From contig JAGVUJ010000248.1 in the NCBI GenBank assembly GCA_019136325.1, positions 1 to 8,601 on the forward strand: a stretch of DNA of 8,601 nt, read 5' to 3'. Below the pieces are notes generated by a model. It saw only the letters and a list, made by a program, of their open reading frames with translations, was not told the DNA's origin and searched no databases. Source of the DNA: Deltaproteobacteria bacterium. GTDB taxonomy: Bacteria > Desulfobacterota > Syntrophia > Syntrophales > Smithellaceae. This document shows, piece after piece, positions 1 through 5,868 of this stretch (position 1 is the stretch's first letter; the number at the start of each line of letters is the position of its first letter). Position numbers and translations under genes: made by a program.

Positions 1-417
1 GGTCAGGATAACGGCACCAGCGACTGGGTGCCGATTGATCAGGCCAAAGTCAATTTGTTTGCCGACGCCACGGACGATCATCAATGGATACACGTGGATG
101 TCGAAAACGCCAAGAAAGGTCCCTTTGGCGGAACCATCGCCCACGGATTTTTAATCCTTTCCCTGACGCCGTTGTTCAGCAGTTCCGGGAAATATCTTCC
201 GGAAGGGATGAAAATGGTGCTTAATTACGGTTTGAACAAGGTGCGTTTCATCAATCCTGTTCCCGTAGGCTCCCGGGTGCGGTCTAAAATGGTTCTTTCC
301 GGCGTTGAAGAAAAAGAAGGCGGGCGCCTTCTCATAACCACCACGCACACGATTGAAATCGAAGGGCAGGAAAAGCCGGCATGTATCGCTGAAGCACTGG
401 CCATGTTCATGCTGTAG
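1..417 (+). CDS. MaoC-family (R)-specific enoyl-CoA hydratase, 5'-truncated by window
   Basis: The reading frame is open from base 1 and 138 residues are visible. The family is usually about 150 residues, so only some ten N-terminal residues should be missing; the GTG at 28 lies inside conserved sequence (TSDWVPIDQ) and is not the start. This is a hot-dog-fold hydratase of the MaoC/NodN type, which hydrates trans-2-enoyl-CoA to (R)-3-hydroxyacyl-CoA in the cytoplasm. The hydratase-2 motif is clear: FADATDDHQWIHVD at visible residues 20-33, with the catalytic Asp (26) and His (31) five apart as in PhaJ, followed by the conserved FGGTIAHGF segment at 42-50. It converges on a minus-strand enoyl-CoA hydratase across a hairpin. 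A role in polyhydroxyalkanoate precursor supply or in a catabolic acyl-CoA pathway is possible; the substrate cannot be read from the sequence. Family assignment is secure. Confidence 0.92.
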   Translation, partial: GQDNGTSDWVPIDQAKVNLFADATDDHQWIHVDVENAKKGPFGGTIAHGFLILSLTPLFSSSGKYLPEGMKMVLNYGLNKVRFINPVPVGSRVRSKMVLSGVEEKEGGRLLITTTHTIEIEGQEKPACIAEALAMFML

Positions 418-425
418 AATATATA

Positions 426-465
426 ATTAAGCCTCTGTTTCTTTGTCAGAAAACGGAGGCTTAAT
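426..465. terminator. Hairpin between convergent MaoC and enoyl-CoA hydratase genes
   Basis: A 15-bp inverted repeat has its left arm at 426-440 and right arm at 451-465 with a 10-nt loop. There is one non-Watson-Crick position (436/455), a U-G wobble in the plus transcript but an A-C mismatch in the minus one. It lies 9 nt after the MaoC stop and 24 nt beyond the end of the facing gene, as expected for a shared bidirectional terminator. Neither side has a clean U-tract (TTAATGTT on plus, TATATT on minus), so termination may be inefficient or Rho-assisted. The stem core is the same as that of the terminator at 2552-2592. Confidence 0.6.
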
Positions 466-489
466 GTTCATACAAATCAATGGCTGTCT

Positions 490-1257
490 TTATTCGCCTG
501 TGAAATTCGGTTCACGTTTTTCCATGAAAGAGATCACTCCTTCCATGGCATCCTTACTGGTCTTGAGTTTCTCAGTCCATTGCCTATCGGCTTCGAGACC
601 GGCAACGATCCCTTTCTCCAGGCCGATCGTCATGCCTCCCAGCACGGCACTGACGGCAATAGGCGCTCTCTTGGCGAGAGCCGTTGCATAGTTCATGGCT
701 TCTTTCATTAAATCGGCGGCAGGAAAAACCTTATCCACAAGGCCGATCGCCAGAGCGTCGGGACCGCTGATCTTCTTGCTGAAGAAAATAAAATCCAGGG
801 CTTTGGATTTCCCGATGATTCTGGGCATTCTCTGTATGCCGCCCCAGCCGGGGGTCAGCGCCAGATTCAATTCCGGACAGCCGATCTGGGCTTTGGGGTT
901 GTCGGTCATAAAGCGAAAATGGCAGGCCATGGCCAGTTCGCATCCTCCGCCCAGGGCGTGACCGTTAATCACGGCAATAACCGGTTTCAGGGAACGTTCG
1001 ATTTTATTGTAAATGTCTATGCCGTTGGGTCCCTTTTCAATATTCGCAACGTCGGAAACATCCATTCCCGCGCAGAAAGCCTTTTCACCGGCGCCGGTTA
1101 TGATGACAACCCGGGTATCCCTGCTTGTCTGTACGTCTGTTATCAACTGATCCAGTTCTTCACGAATGCCCAGATTGATGGAATTCATCGGTGGACGGTT
1201 TAGTGTGACGACCGTTACAAAATCTTTTGTTTCAACAGTAATATTATTGTAAGCCAT
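490..1257 (-). CDS. Enoyl-CoA hydratase/isomerase (crotonase family), paralogue A
   Basis: This 255-residue cytoplasmic crotonase-fold protein is of normal length for short-chain enoyl-CoA hydratases, which add water to 2-enoyl-CoA to give the (S)-3-hydroxyacyl-CoA. The oxyanion-hole segments are GEKAFCAGMD (57-66) and NGHALGGGCELA (98-109). Both general acid/base glutamates of the rat enzyme are present, Glu107 in GGGCEL and Glu129 in CPELNL, so hydratase activity is expected and not only isomerase. Spacing between the two Glu is 22, against 20 in the rat enzyme, because of a two-residue insertion around TDNPKA. The ATG start at 1257 is preceded on the minus strand by AGGAGGGG (1262-1269). 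It is divergent from, and clearly paralogous to, the gene at 1758; both are 255 residues and end in EKRE-x-NF-x-GE. The exact substrate (crotonyl-CoA, an alicyclic dienoyl-CoA, or another) is not determinable. Confidence 0.93.
   Translation of the reverse strand: MAYNNITVETKDFVTVVTLNRPPMNSINLGIREELDQLITDVQTSRDTRVVIITGAGEKAFCAGMDVSDVANIEKGPNGIDIYNKIERSLKPVIAVINGHALGGGCELAMACHFRFMTDNPKAQIGCPELNLALTPGWGGIQRMPRIIGKSKALDFIFFSKKISGPDALAIGLVDKVFPAADLMKEAMNYATALAKRAPIAVSAVLGGMTIGLEKGIVAGLEADRQWTEKLKTSKDAMEGVISFMEKREPNFTGE
920..960. repeat. 41-bp inverted repeat, copy in paralogue A
   Basis: This stretch is the exact reverse complement of 2064-2104. It encodes the active-site segment HALGGGCELAMACH of the minus-strand hydratase. 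Flanking codons differ between the copies, so the identity stops abruptly on both sides; the wobble base just before it is T in one copy and C in the other. Confidence 0.93.
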
Positions 1258-1480
1258 CTTGCCCCTCCTGATTTTTTGTTGATGCCGGTCATGTAATCAC
1301 TTTTTTGCCTCCCCTTCAAGCAAAATCACGGGTATAACACCCGGGGGCAAGTTCTGAACCATCATTCCACCCCAAGGGGCGGGACATTACGCCCATGCCG
1401 ATGCAGGATAATTCAATCTGCCCGCGCCGGGACACGCTGTTTCTGAAACGTGGATCTCACAATAACCGGCCAAAATCCCC
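1258..1480. other. Gene-free upstream half of the divergent intergenic region
   Basis: No credible coding sequence is seen. The best candidate is a 29-codon ORF at 1395-1484 without a ribosome binding site. The stretch contains small GC-rich inverted repeats (CCCC-AA-GGGG at 1370-1379; GGGCG/CGCCC at 1377-1394) and the palindrome at 1329-1343. It probably holds regulatory signals for the minus-strand hydratase. Confidence 0.5.
1329..1343 (-). promoter_or_regulatory. Putative promoter/operator of paralogue A
   Basis: On the minus strand this reads CGGGTGTTATACCCG, a 5-bp-arm palindrome with a 5-nt centre. A -10-like TTATAC hexamer sits across its centre and right arm, about 75 nt upstream of the ATG at 1257. 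No good -35 hexamer is visible 16-18 nt upstream, as would fit an activator- or repressor-controlled promoter. The palindrome overlapping the -10 could be an operator. This is an inference from position and symmetry alone. Confidence 0.3.
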
Positions 1481-1509
1481 TTGACACACAACCACCTGTC
1501 TCTTATACT
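1481..1509 (+). promoter_or_regulatory. Sigma-70 promoter of paralogue B
   Basis: TTGACA at 1481-1486 is followed after exactly 17 nt by TATACT at 1504-1509, a near-consensus sigma-70 promoter. Transcription would begin near 1516, leaving an untranslated leader of about 240 nt before the ATG at 1758. No other promoter of similar quality is seen closer to the gene. Confidence 0.75.
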
Positions 1510-1515
1510 CGACCC

Positions 1516-1757
1516 CGCTGTAATCAACATCAATGACATAAAGAAAATCGCTTTTCTCTGATCGGACGCTGGGAATCACGGCATGGATCAAGTCTGCATC
1601 AAGGTCATGCATAGATCAGGAAAAGTTTCGGTTTCCTGAAGTCCGGGCCAGAAATAACCAACGGCTCGTTCAAGATGATCGGAAGAGAATTGATTACCGG
1701 GTTCCACGGCTCCCCCGGCCGAACGGAACCAACCAATACCACACAAGGAGGACTATC
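1516..1757 (+). promoter_or_regulatory. Long structured leader of paralogue B
   Basis: The predicted leader holds three small inverted repeats: AGAAAA/TTTTCT around a TCGC loop (1542-1557), TCAGGAAA/TTTCCTGA (1616-1639), and a nested GC-rich hairpin, GGTTCC/GGAACC outside CGGC/GCCG (1700-1730). The last is about 15 nt upstream of the Shine-Dalgarno AAGGAGGA (1745-1752). An 18-codon ORF (1583-1639) ends exactly at the end of the second hairpin. No known riboswitch or attenuator family is recognised, and function is unproven. Confidence 0.35.
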
Positions 1758-2525
1758 ATGGGTGAAGCAGTAACAAAAGAAATAAGAGACAGAGTGGCCA
1801 TATTAGCGATTGACAAACCGAAAATGAACCAGTTGAGCGGCGAGGTTTTCGAAGCGATGCGGAAACATCTCGACGCCGTTGAAGCCGACAAGGAAATCCG
1901 CTGCGTCATTATCACCGGCGCGGGCGAAAAGGCTTTCAGCGCGGGCGCCGATCTCGCGAGTGGATTCGGTGATTTCAGCGCCGTCGATTTCCTGAAACGC
2001 GGTCAGGATGTCTGGAACAAGGTCGAGTTTTTCCCGAAACCGGTCATCGCGGCCATCAACGGCCACGCCCTGGGCGGAGGATGCGAACTGGCCATGGCCT
2101 GCCACATACGCTTCATGAAAAAAGGCGCGCGCATCGGTTTGACCGAGACGAATCTGGGAATCATGCCCGGTTACGGCGGAAGCCTGCGGCTCCCGCGGCT
2201 CGTCGGCAAATCAAAGGCTCTGGAAATGATATTCCTGGGCAAACAGTGCGAGGCGGATGAAGCTCTCGCCATCGGTCTGGTGGACCACGTGACCGAAGAA
2301 AACGTCCTGGATGCAGCGCTCGAACTGGCAAACAAGATCGCCAAGAGAGCGCCTCTTGCCGTTGCGGCAGTCACCAAGCTCTGCAACATCAGCCAGAGCA
2401 TGGCGCCCGATCTGCACCTGAAGATCGAGCGTGAAGAACTCGGCAAGCTCTTCAACTCCAAGGACGCGCAGGAAGGTATCGGCGCTTTCTTCGAGAAGAG
2501 AGAAGCAAACTTCAAGGGAGAATAA
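1758..2525 (+). CDS. Enoyl-CoA hydratase (crotonase family), paralogue B
   Basis: This 255-residue crotonase-fold protein should act in the cytoplasm on short-chain or specialised enoyl-CoA thioesters. It has the oxyanion-hole segments GEKAFSAGAD (56-65) and NGHALGGGCELA (101-112) and both catalytic glutamates, Glu110 and Glu130 (in GLTETNLG). Their spacing of 20 is that of the classical enzyme. The C-terminal helices end in EKREANFKGE, matching the sister gene's EKREPNFTGE. The ATG start is well supported by AAGGAGGA at 1745-1752, 5 nt upstream. The gene is monocistronic: its own near-consensus promoter lies at 1481-1509 and a strong terminator follows at 2552-2592. By eye its codon use is more G/C-ending than that of the downstream stress operon, which would fit a well-expressed catabolic gene. 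Hydratase activity is likely; the precise substrate is unknown. Confidence 0.94.
   Translation: MGEAVTKEIRDRVAILAIDKPKMNQLSGEVFEAMRKHLDAVEADKEIRCVIITGAGEKAFSAGADLASGFGDFSAVDFLKRGQDVWNKVEFFPKPVIAAINGHALGGGCELAMACHIRFMKKGARIGLTETNLGIMPGYGGSLRLPRLVGKSKALEMIFLGKQCEADEALAIGLVDHVTEENVLDAALELANKIAKRAPLAVAAVTKLCNISQSMAPDLHLKIEREELGKLFNSKDAQEGIGAFFEKREANFKGE
2064..2104. repeat. 41-bp inverted repeat, copy in paralogue B
   Basis: This is the perfect reverse complement of 920-960 and encodes the same active-site residues in the same reading phase. The two copies face each other across 1,103 bp that contain both promoters and both 5' halves. Confidence 0.93.
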
Positions 2526-2551
2526 AACCCTCTGCTGATTTATATGTATCG

Positions 2552-2592
2552 AAAGCCTCCGTTTCCAGTCGCTTCAGGAACGGAGGCTTTTT
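2552..2592 (+). terminator. Rho-independent terminator after paralogue B
   Basis: The 14-bp stem pairs 2552-2565 with 2577-2590 (core AAGCCTCCGTTT/AACGGAGGCTT, including one T-G pair near the loop) around an 11-nt loop. It is followed by a run of five T (2588-2592) that partly overlaps the stem base. It lies 26 nt after the stop codon and is a textbook intrinsic terminator. Confidence 0.9.
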
Positions 2593-2656
2593 AATGAGAC
2601 CCAAACTACAGAAACGCAGTGCGTTGAAGTTTGCTGGTCGAATTATCCCCGAAGCG

Positions 2657-2697
2657 GAGCGGAGTGGGATAGAAATTGCCACTGAGCGGAGCGGGAT
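2657..2697. repeat. Short direct repeat, 27-bp period
   Basis: GAGCGGAGTGGGAT at 2657-2670 recurs as GAGCGGAGCGGGAT at 2684-2697 (13 of 14 identical). The segment is purine-rich and unlike its flanks. It lies in the 300-bp non-coding stretch between the terminator at 2592 and the promoter at 2788. It may be a copy of a dispersed intergenic repeat; this window has only the one locus. Confidence 0.6.
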
Positions 2698-2787
2698 TGG
2701 ACTCTCGTTAAAAGCGCCTCTCAATTCATCATTTCCTGATTTTCACTCCTCGCAGACAGAGTTCCTGTATCGGCAAACCATAAAAGG

Positions 2788-2816
2788 TTGACATCTATTT
2801 TCGATTATATTAATTG
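2788..2816 (+). promoter_or_regulatory. Putative promoter of the stress operon
   Basis: TTGACA at 2788-2793 is a perfect -35. The -10 is less clear: TAATTG (2811-2816) lies at the ideal 17-nt spacing but is a poor match, while the better TATATT (2806-2811) is only 12 nt away. A start site near 2820 would give a short leader to the ATG at 2840. Confidence 0.5.
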
Positions 2817-2839
2817 TACAAATGTCCCGGGAGAAAGAT

Positions 2840-3250
2840 ATGCTTAATTTGAAAAACATTTTATATCCCATTGATCTGGATTCCGATAATATTTCCTCCT
2901 TGGAAAAGGCTTTGGAGTTTGCCCGGTTGCTGAAGTGTTCTCTTCATATTTTCTATGTGAATGATATTCTGGCCGGCTACCGGCACCCGGCCGATCACGA
3001 AGATGCGGTTGCTCTGCGGGTCAAGGAAACCGTCGACGCGTCGCTTCTGGACAATATAAATATTGTATACGCCGTCTCCAAAGGAGAAACGACGGAAGAA
3101 ATTGTCAACTATGCGCAAAACAACCATATTGACCTGATCATCATCGGTCATAAGCATCGTGGCAGGCTTTATGCGAGTCTTTTTGACAGCACGGATATCG
3201 ATACGATTGACAAAGTTTTCCTGCCTGTTTTAGTGATTCCGGAAAAATAA
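2840..3250 (+). CDS. Universal stress protein (UspA) family
   Basis: This is a single-domain Usp of 136 residues, the usual length, with an alpha/beta Rossmann-like fold expected to dimerise in the cytoplasm. It opens with the typical LKNILYPIDLD strand (4-14) and ends with LPVLVIP (128-134). The ATP-binding signature of the UspFG/MJ0577 type (GxxG, nine residues, then G-S/T) is degenerate: the region reads IIIGHKHRGRLYASLFDST (100-118), with the second Gly displaced and the final Gly absent. It may therefore be a non-nucleotide-binding member. An ATG at 2822 is in frame, but the ATG at 2840 is preceded by GGGAGA at proper spacing and gives the normal N-terminus, and the upstream ATG would lie at the predicted transcription start. 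It is the first gene of the probable unit with the channel and antiporter (74-nt gap to the next). Confidence 0.88.
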   Translation: MLNLKNILYPIDLDSDNISSLEKALEFARLLKCSLHIFYVNDILAGYRHPADHEDAVALRVKETVDASLLDNINIVYAVSKGETTEEIVNYAQNNHIDLIIIGHKHRGRLYASLFDSTDIDTIDKVFLPVLVIPEK

Positions 3251-3270
3251 TTTCAGTACATCAGATAATC

Positions 3271-3285
3271 GGCGATAAAATCGCC
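3271..3285 (+). promoter_or_regulatory. Small hairpin between stress-protein and channel genes
   Basis: GGCGAT-AAA-ATCGCC forms a compact 6-bp stem with a 3-nt loop, followed by TTATT. It lies 20 nt after the stress-protein stop and could be a weak terminator or an mRNA-processing/stability element that lowers expression of the downstream channel genes. No separate promoter is obvious after it. Confidence 0.35.
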
Positions 3286-3324
3286 TTATTCAAAACCGCC
3301 GTCAATATCAGACAAGGAGAAAAA

Positions 3325-4380
3325 ATGAATCTAATGCAGGAATCCTACCTGGGAAATACCTTACAGGCCTGGCTGATCGCTTTATCCATATTCATTGTCA
3401 TATTCGTCATTTTAAAAATTATTCAGGCGGTCGCCGTCCGGAAACTTTCACGCCTGGCCTTGTCAACGGATACTCAGGTTGACGACCTTCTGGTCAGCAT
3501 GCTTAAACAAACCAAACTTTTTATTCTGCTGATCGCGTCAGCTTATCTCGCCACATTAACCATCACGCTGAAACCCTCCGTCAGCGATTTATGGGAGAAA
3601 ATTGTCATTCTGGCGTTAATATTACAGGCGGGTTTCTGGGCCAGCGCAGGAATCGCCTTCGCCATCGGCAATGCCGTTAAAAAACGTTCTGAAGAAGATT
3701 TGTCAAGCAAGACAACCATTACCTTTCTGGGATTTGTCGCCCGTTTTGTTCTTTGGATCGTTGTTCTGCTTCTGGTCCTGGACAACCTCGGTGTCAATAT
3801 TACCGGCCTGGTCGCGGGTCTGGGCATCGGAGGCGTTGCGGTGGCTCTTGCGGTGCAAAACATCCTGGGCGATCTGCTGGCCTCTCTCTCCATCGTTCTG
3901 GACAAACCCTTTGTCATCGGCGATTTCATAGCCGTGGATTCTCTTTCCGGAACCATCGAACACATCGGGCTGAAAACCACGAGAATCCGAAGCCTCAGCG
4001 GAGAGCAACTGATCTTTTCCAACAACGATCTCTTAAAGAGCCGTATTCGCAATTACCGGCGCATGTCCGAAAGACGCATTATTTTCAGTTTCGGTATTGT
4101 TTATCAAACGCCTCTGGAAAAATTGAAAAATATCAAAGTCATCGTCAGGGAAATTATTGAGAAGACGGGAGCTTCCCGCTTCGACCGTGTTCATTTCAAA
4201 GAATACGGCAATTCATCCCTCAATTTTGAAGCGGCCTATTTTGTCCAAAGCTCCGATTACAACACCTATATGGATGTTCAGGAATCAATCAATCTGGAAA
4301 TATTCCGCAGGTTCCGGGAAGAAGGCATTGCATTCGCTTATCCGACCAGGACGGTTTTTATCCAGGACGAAAAACATTAG
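3325..4380 (+). CDS. MscS-family mechanosensitive ion channel
   Basis: This 351-residue inner-membrane channel would open under membrane tension to release solutes on hypo-osmotic shock. About four hydrophobic segments (roughly 13-36, 64-82, 91-115, 133-152) precede the Gly/Ala-rich pore helix at 160-190, whose GLGIGGVAVALAVQNILGD pattern is the MscS TM3 hallmark. The beta domain follows with LDKPFVIGDFI (192-202) and GTIEHIGLKTTRIR (209-222), then the alpha/beta C-terminal domain ending in the conserved FAYPTRTVF (337-345). With two more membrane helices than the minimal 286-residue E. coli MscS, it belongs to the longer 350-residue class. The ATG is supported by AAGGAGA at 3314-3320. The stop codon is only 2 nt before the antiporter start, so the two should be co-transcribed and translationally coupled. 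Confidence 0.94.
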   Translation: MNLMQESYLGNTLQAWLIALSIFIVIFVILKIIQAVAVRKLSRLALSTDTQVDDLLVSMLKQTKLFILLIASAYLATLTITLKPSVSDLWEKIVILALILQAGFWASAGIAFAIGNAVKKRSEEDLSSKTTITFLGFVARFVLWIVVLLLVLDNLGVNITGLVAGLGIGGVAVALAVQNILGDLLASLSIVLDKPFVIGDFIAVDSLSGTIEHIGLKTTRIRSLSGEQLIFSNNDLLKSRIRNYRRMSERRIIFSFGIVYQTPLEKLKNIKVIVREIIEKTGASRFDRVHFKEYGNSSLNFEAAYFVQSSDYNTYMDVQESINLEIFRRFREEGIAFAYPTRTVFIQDEKH

Positions 4381-4382
4381 CG

Positions 4383-5819
4383 ATGATGAAAGCTTTCAAT
4401 CTTGTTTTACTATCATCCTCAACGCTGATTGTCCCCGCAACTGTTTTTGCAGGCGGTTCCGGCGTGGAATCCGCAGCGGGAGACATCGGCGCCTTACTGC
4501 CTCTCTGGACAACATTGCCCTTCATCGGCATACTGCTTTCCATCGCGCTGATCCCCCTTCTCTTTCCCCGGTTCTGGCACCGTCATTTCCCGAAAGTATC
4601 GGCCTTTTGGGCAATCGTTTTTGCCGCACCTTTTATCTTTTTTTTCAGAGAAAAAGCGTTTCATGAAATCGCCCACATCATTTTGATCGACTACGTTCCC
4701 TTCATCCTGCTGCTGTGGGCCTTATTTACCGTATCGGGGGGAATTCACGTCAGGGGAACGTTACAAGGCACACCCGCCGTCAACACAATAGTGCTGTTGA
4801 TCGGCACCATTCTGGCATCTGTCATCGGCACAACGGGAGCTTCCATGCTCTTGATCCGCCCCATTCTGCGATCCAATGCCTGGCGCATTCATAAGGTGCA
4901 CACCATCGTTTTTTTTATTTTTCTGGTCAGTAACATCGGCGGTTCGCTGACCCCTCTGGGAGATCCGCCCCTGTTTCTCGGGTTTCTGCACGGCGTCCCT
5001 TTTTTCTGGACAACGCATATCTTGCCGGAAATGCTTTTTGCCTGCACCGTTCTGCTGCTGCTTTATTTTGCGCTCGACTCCCATTATTACAAAAAAGAAA
5101 ATAAAACCGCGATCCCCGAGGCGGAATTCGAACCTTTAAAAATCGAGGGCGGCCGTAATTTTATTTTTCTGGCGGGCATTATCGGCGCTGTATTATTCAG
5201 CGGCAATGTCCGGCTGGGAGACGTGAATATGCTGGGGATTCATCAGACGACGGAAAATCTGATCAAGGATGCCGTGTTGATTCTGATGGGTCTGGCGTCG
5301 CTGGGCTTTACGGCAAAAGAGGTCCGGAAAAGCAATGATTTCGGCTGGGCTCCGATGCTGGAAGTGGCGTATCTTTTTGCCGGAATTTTCATAACGATCA
5401 TCCCGGCGCTGGCCATTCTGAAAGCCGGCGAAAAAGGCGCCCTGCACTGGCTGATCAAAGCGGTTGATTCTCCTGCACAATATTTCTGGGCAGTCGGAAT
5501 CCTTTCCAGCTTTTTGGATAATGCTCCCACATATCTGACTTTTTTCAACAGTGTCCTGGGCAAATTCTATCCGGGAATGCCCGAACCTGCAGCGGTTGCG
5601 CTGCTCATTGTTGAAAAAATTCCTTATCTGGCTGCCATTTCCGTGGGAGCGGTTTTTATGGGCGCCAATACCTACATCGGGAATGCGCCGAATTTTATGG
5701 TCAAATCCATCGCTGAAGAGGCCGGTGTCAAGATGCCCAGCTTCTTCGGATATATGTTTAAATATTCCATCCCTGTTCTGGTGGTCCTGTTTATCCTGAT
5801 GACCTTTATTTTTTTCTAG
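4383..5819 (+). CDS. Sodium:proton antiporter-like transporter (CitMHS_2 type)
   Basis: This 478-residue polytopic inner-membrane protein of the ion-transporter superfamily is usually annotated as sodium:proton antiporter or putative citrate transporter. The N-terminus (1-23) resembles a cleavable signal peptide with a plausible site after VFA, seen in many members of this family. About eleven hydrophobic segments follow. Conserved re-entrant/ion-site motifs are GTTGASMLLIRP (149-160), SNIGGSLTPLGDPPL (183-197), LDNAPTYL (378-385) and GANTYIGNAPNFMVK (427-441), and the two halves repeat the same architecture. The ATG at 4383 lies 2 nt after the channel stop, with a second ATG immediately following. 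No good Shine-Dalgarno is seen, so translation probably depends on coupling. The channel upstream suggests a shared job in ion or osmotic balance. The transported ion (Na+/H+ or a carboxylate) cannot be fixed from the sequence. No clear terminator is seen in the 49 nt before the convergent gene. Confidence 0.87.
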   Translation: MMKAFNLVLLSSSTLIVPATVFAGGSGVESAAGDIGALLPLWTTLPFIGILLSIALIPLLFPRFWHRHFPKVSAFWAIVFAAPFIFFFREKAFHEIAHIILIDYVPFILLLWALFTVSGGIHVRGTLQGTPAVNTIVLLIGTILASVIGTTGASMLLIRPILRSNAWRIHKVHTIVFFIFLVSNIGGSLTPLGDPPLFLGFLHGVPFFWTTHILPEMLFACTVLLLLYFALDSHYYKKENKTAIPEAEFEPLKIEGGRNFIFLAGIIGAVLFSGNVRLGDVNMLGIHQTTENLIKDAVLILMGLASLGFTAKEVRKSNDFGWAPMLEVAYLFAGIFITIIPALAILKAGEKGALHWLIKAVDSPAQYFWAVGILSSFLDNAPTYLTFFNSVLGKFYPGMPEPAAVALLIVEKIPYLAAISVGAVFMGANTYIGNAPNFMVKSIAEEAGVKMPSFFGYMFKYSIPVLVVLFILMTFIFF

Positions 5820-5868
5820 GAAGACAAACAAAACGGCGGGTGCACTGATTTGATTGTCGGGGGATTTT

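Noticed and set aside
919..1203. 94-codon plus-strand frame, with a similar product (MAGHGQFASSAQGV) from a minus-strand frame at 1803-2105
   Set aside because: The similarity of the two products is just the antisense reading of the 41-bp segment shared by the two hydratase genes.
1395..1484. 29-codon ORF in the divergent intergenic region
   Set aside because: No ribosome binding site, no recognisable pattern, and it ends inside the -35 box of the downstream promoter.
2594..2791. 65-codon ORF after the second hydratase terminator, with GGAGG seven nt upstream
   Set aside because: The apparent ribosome site is the right arm of the terminator stem, and the product is mainly the translated direct repeat (ERSGI twice) plus low-complexity sequence. 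It is probably non-coding, though a translated small peptide cannot be fully excluded.
3753..4160. 135-codon alternate frame within the channel gene
   Set aside because: The product is Arg/His/Gln-rich with no family character and lies wholly inside the clear MscS reading frame.
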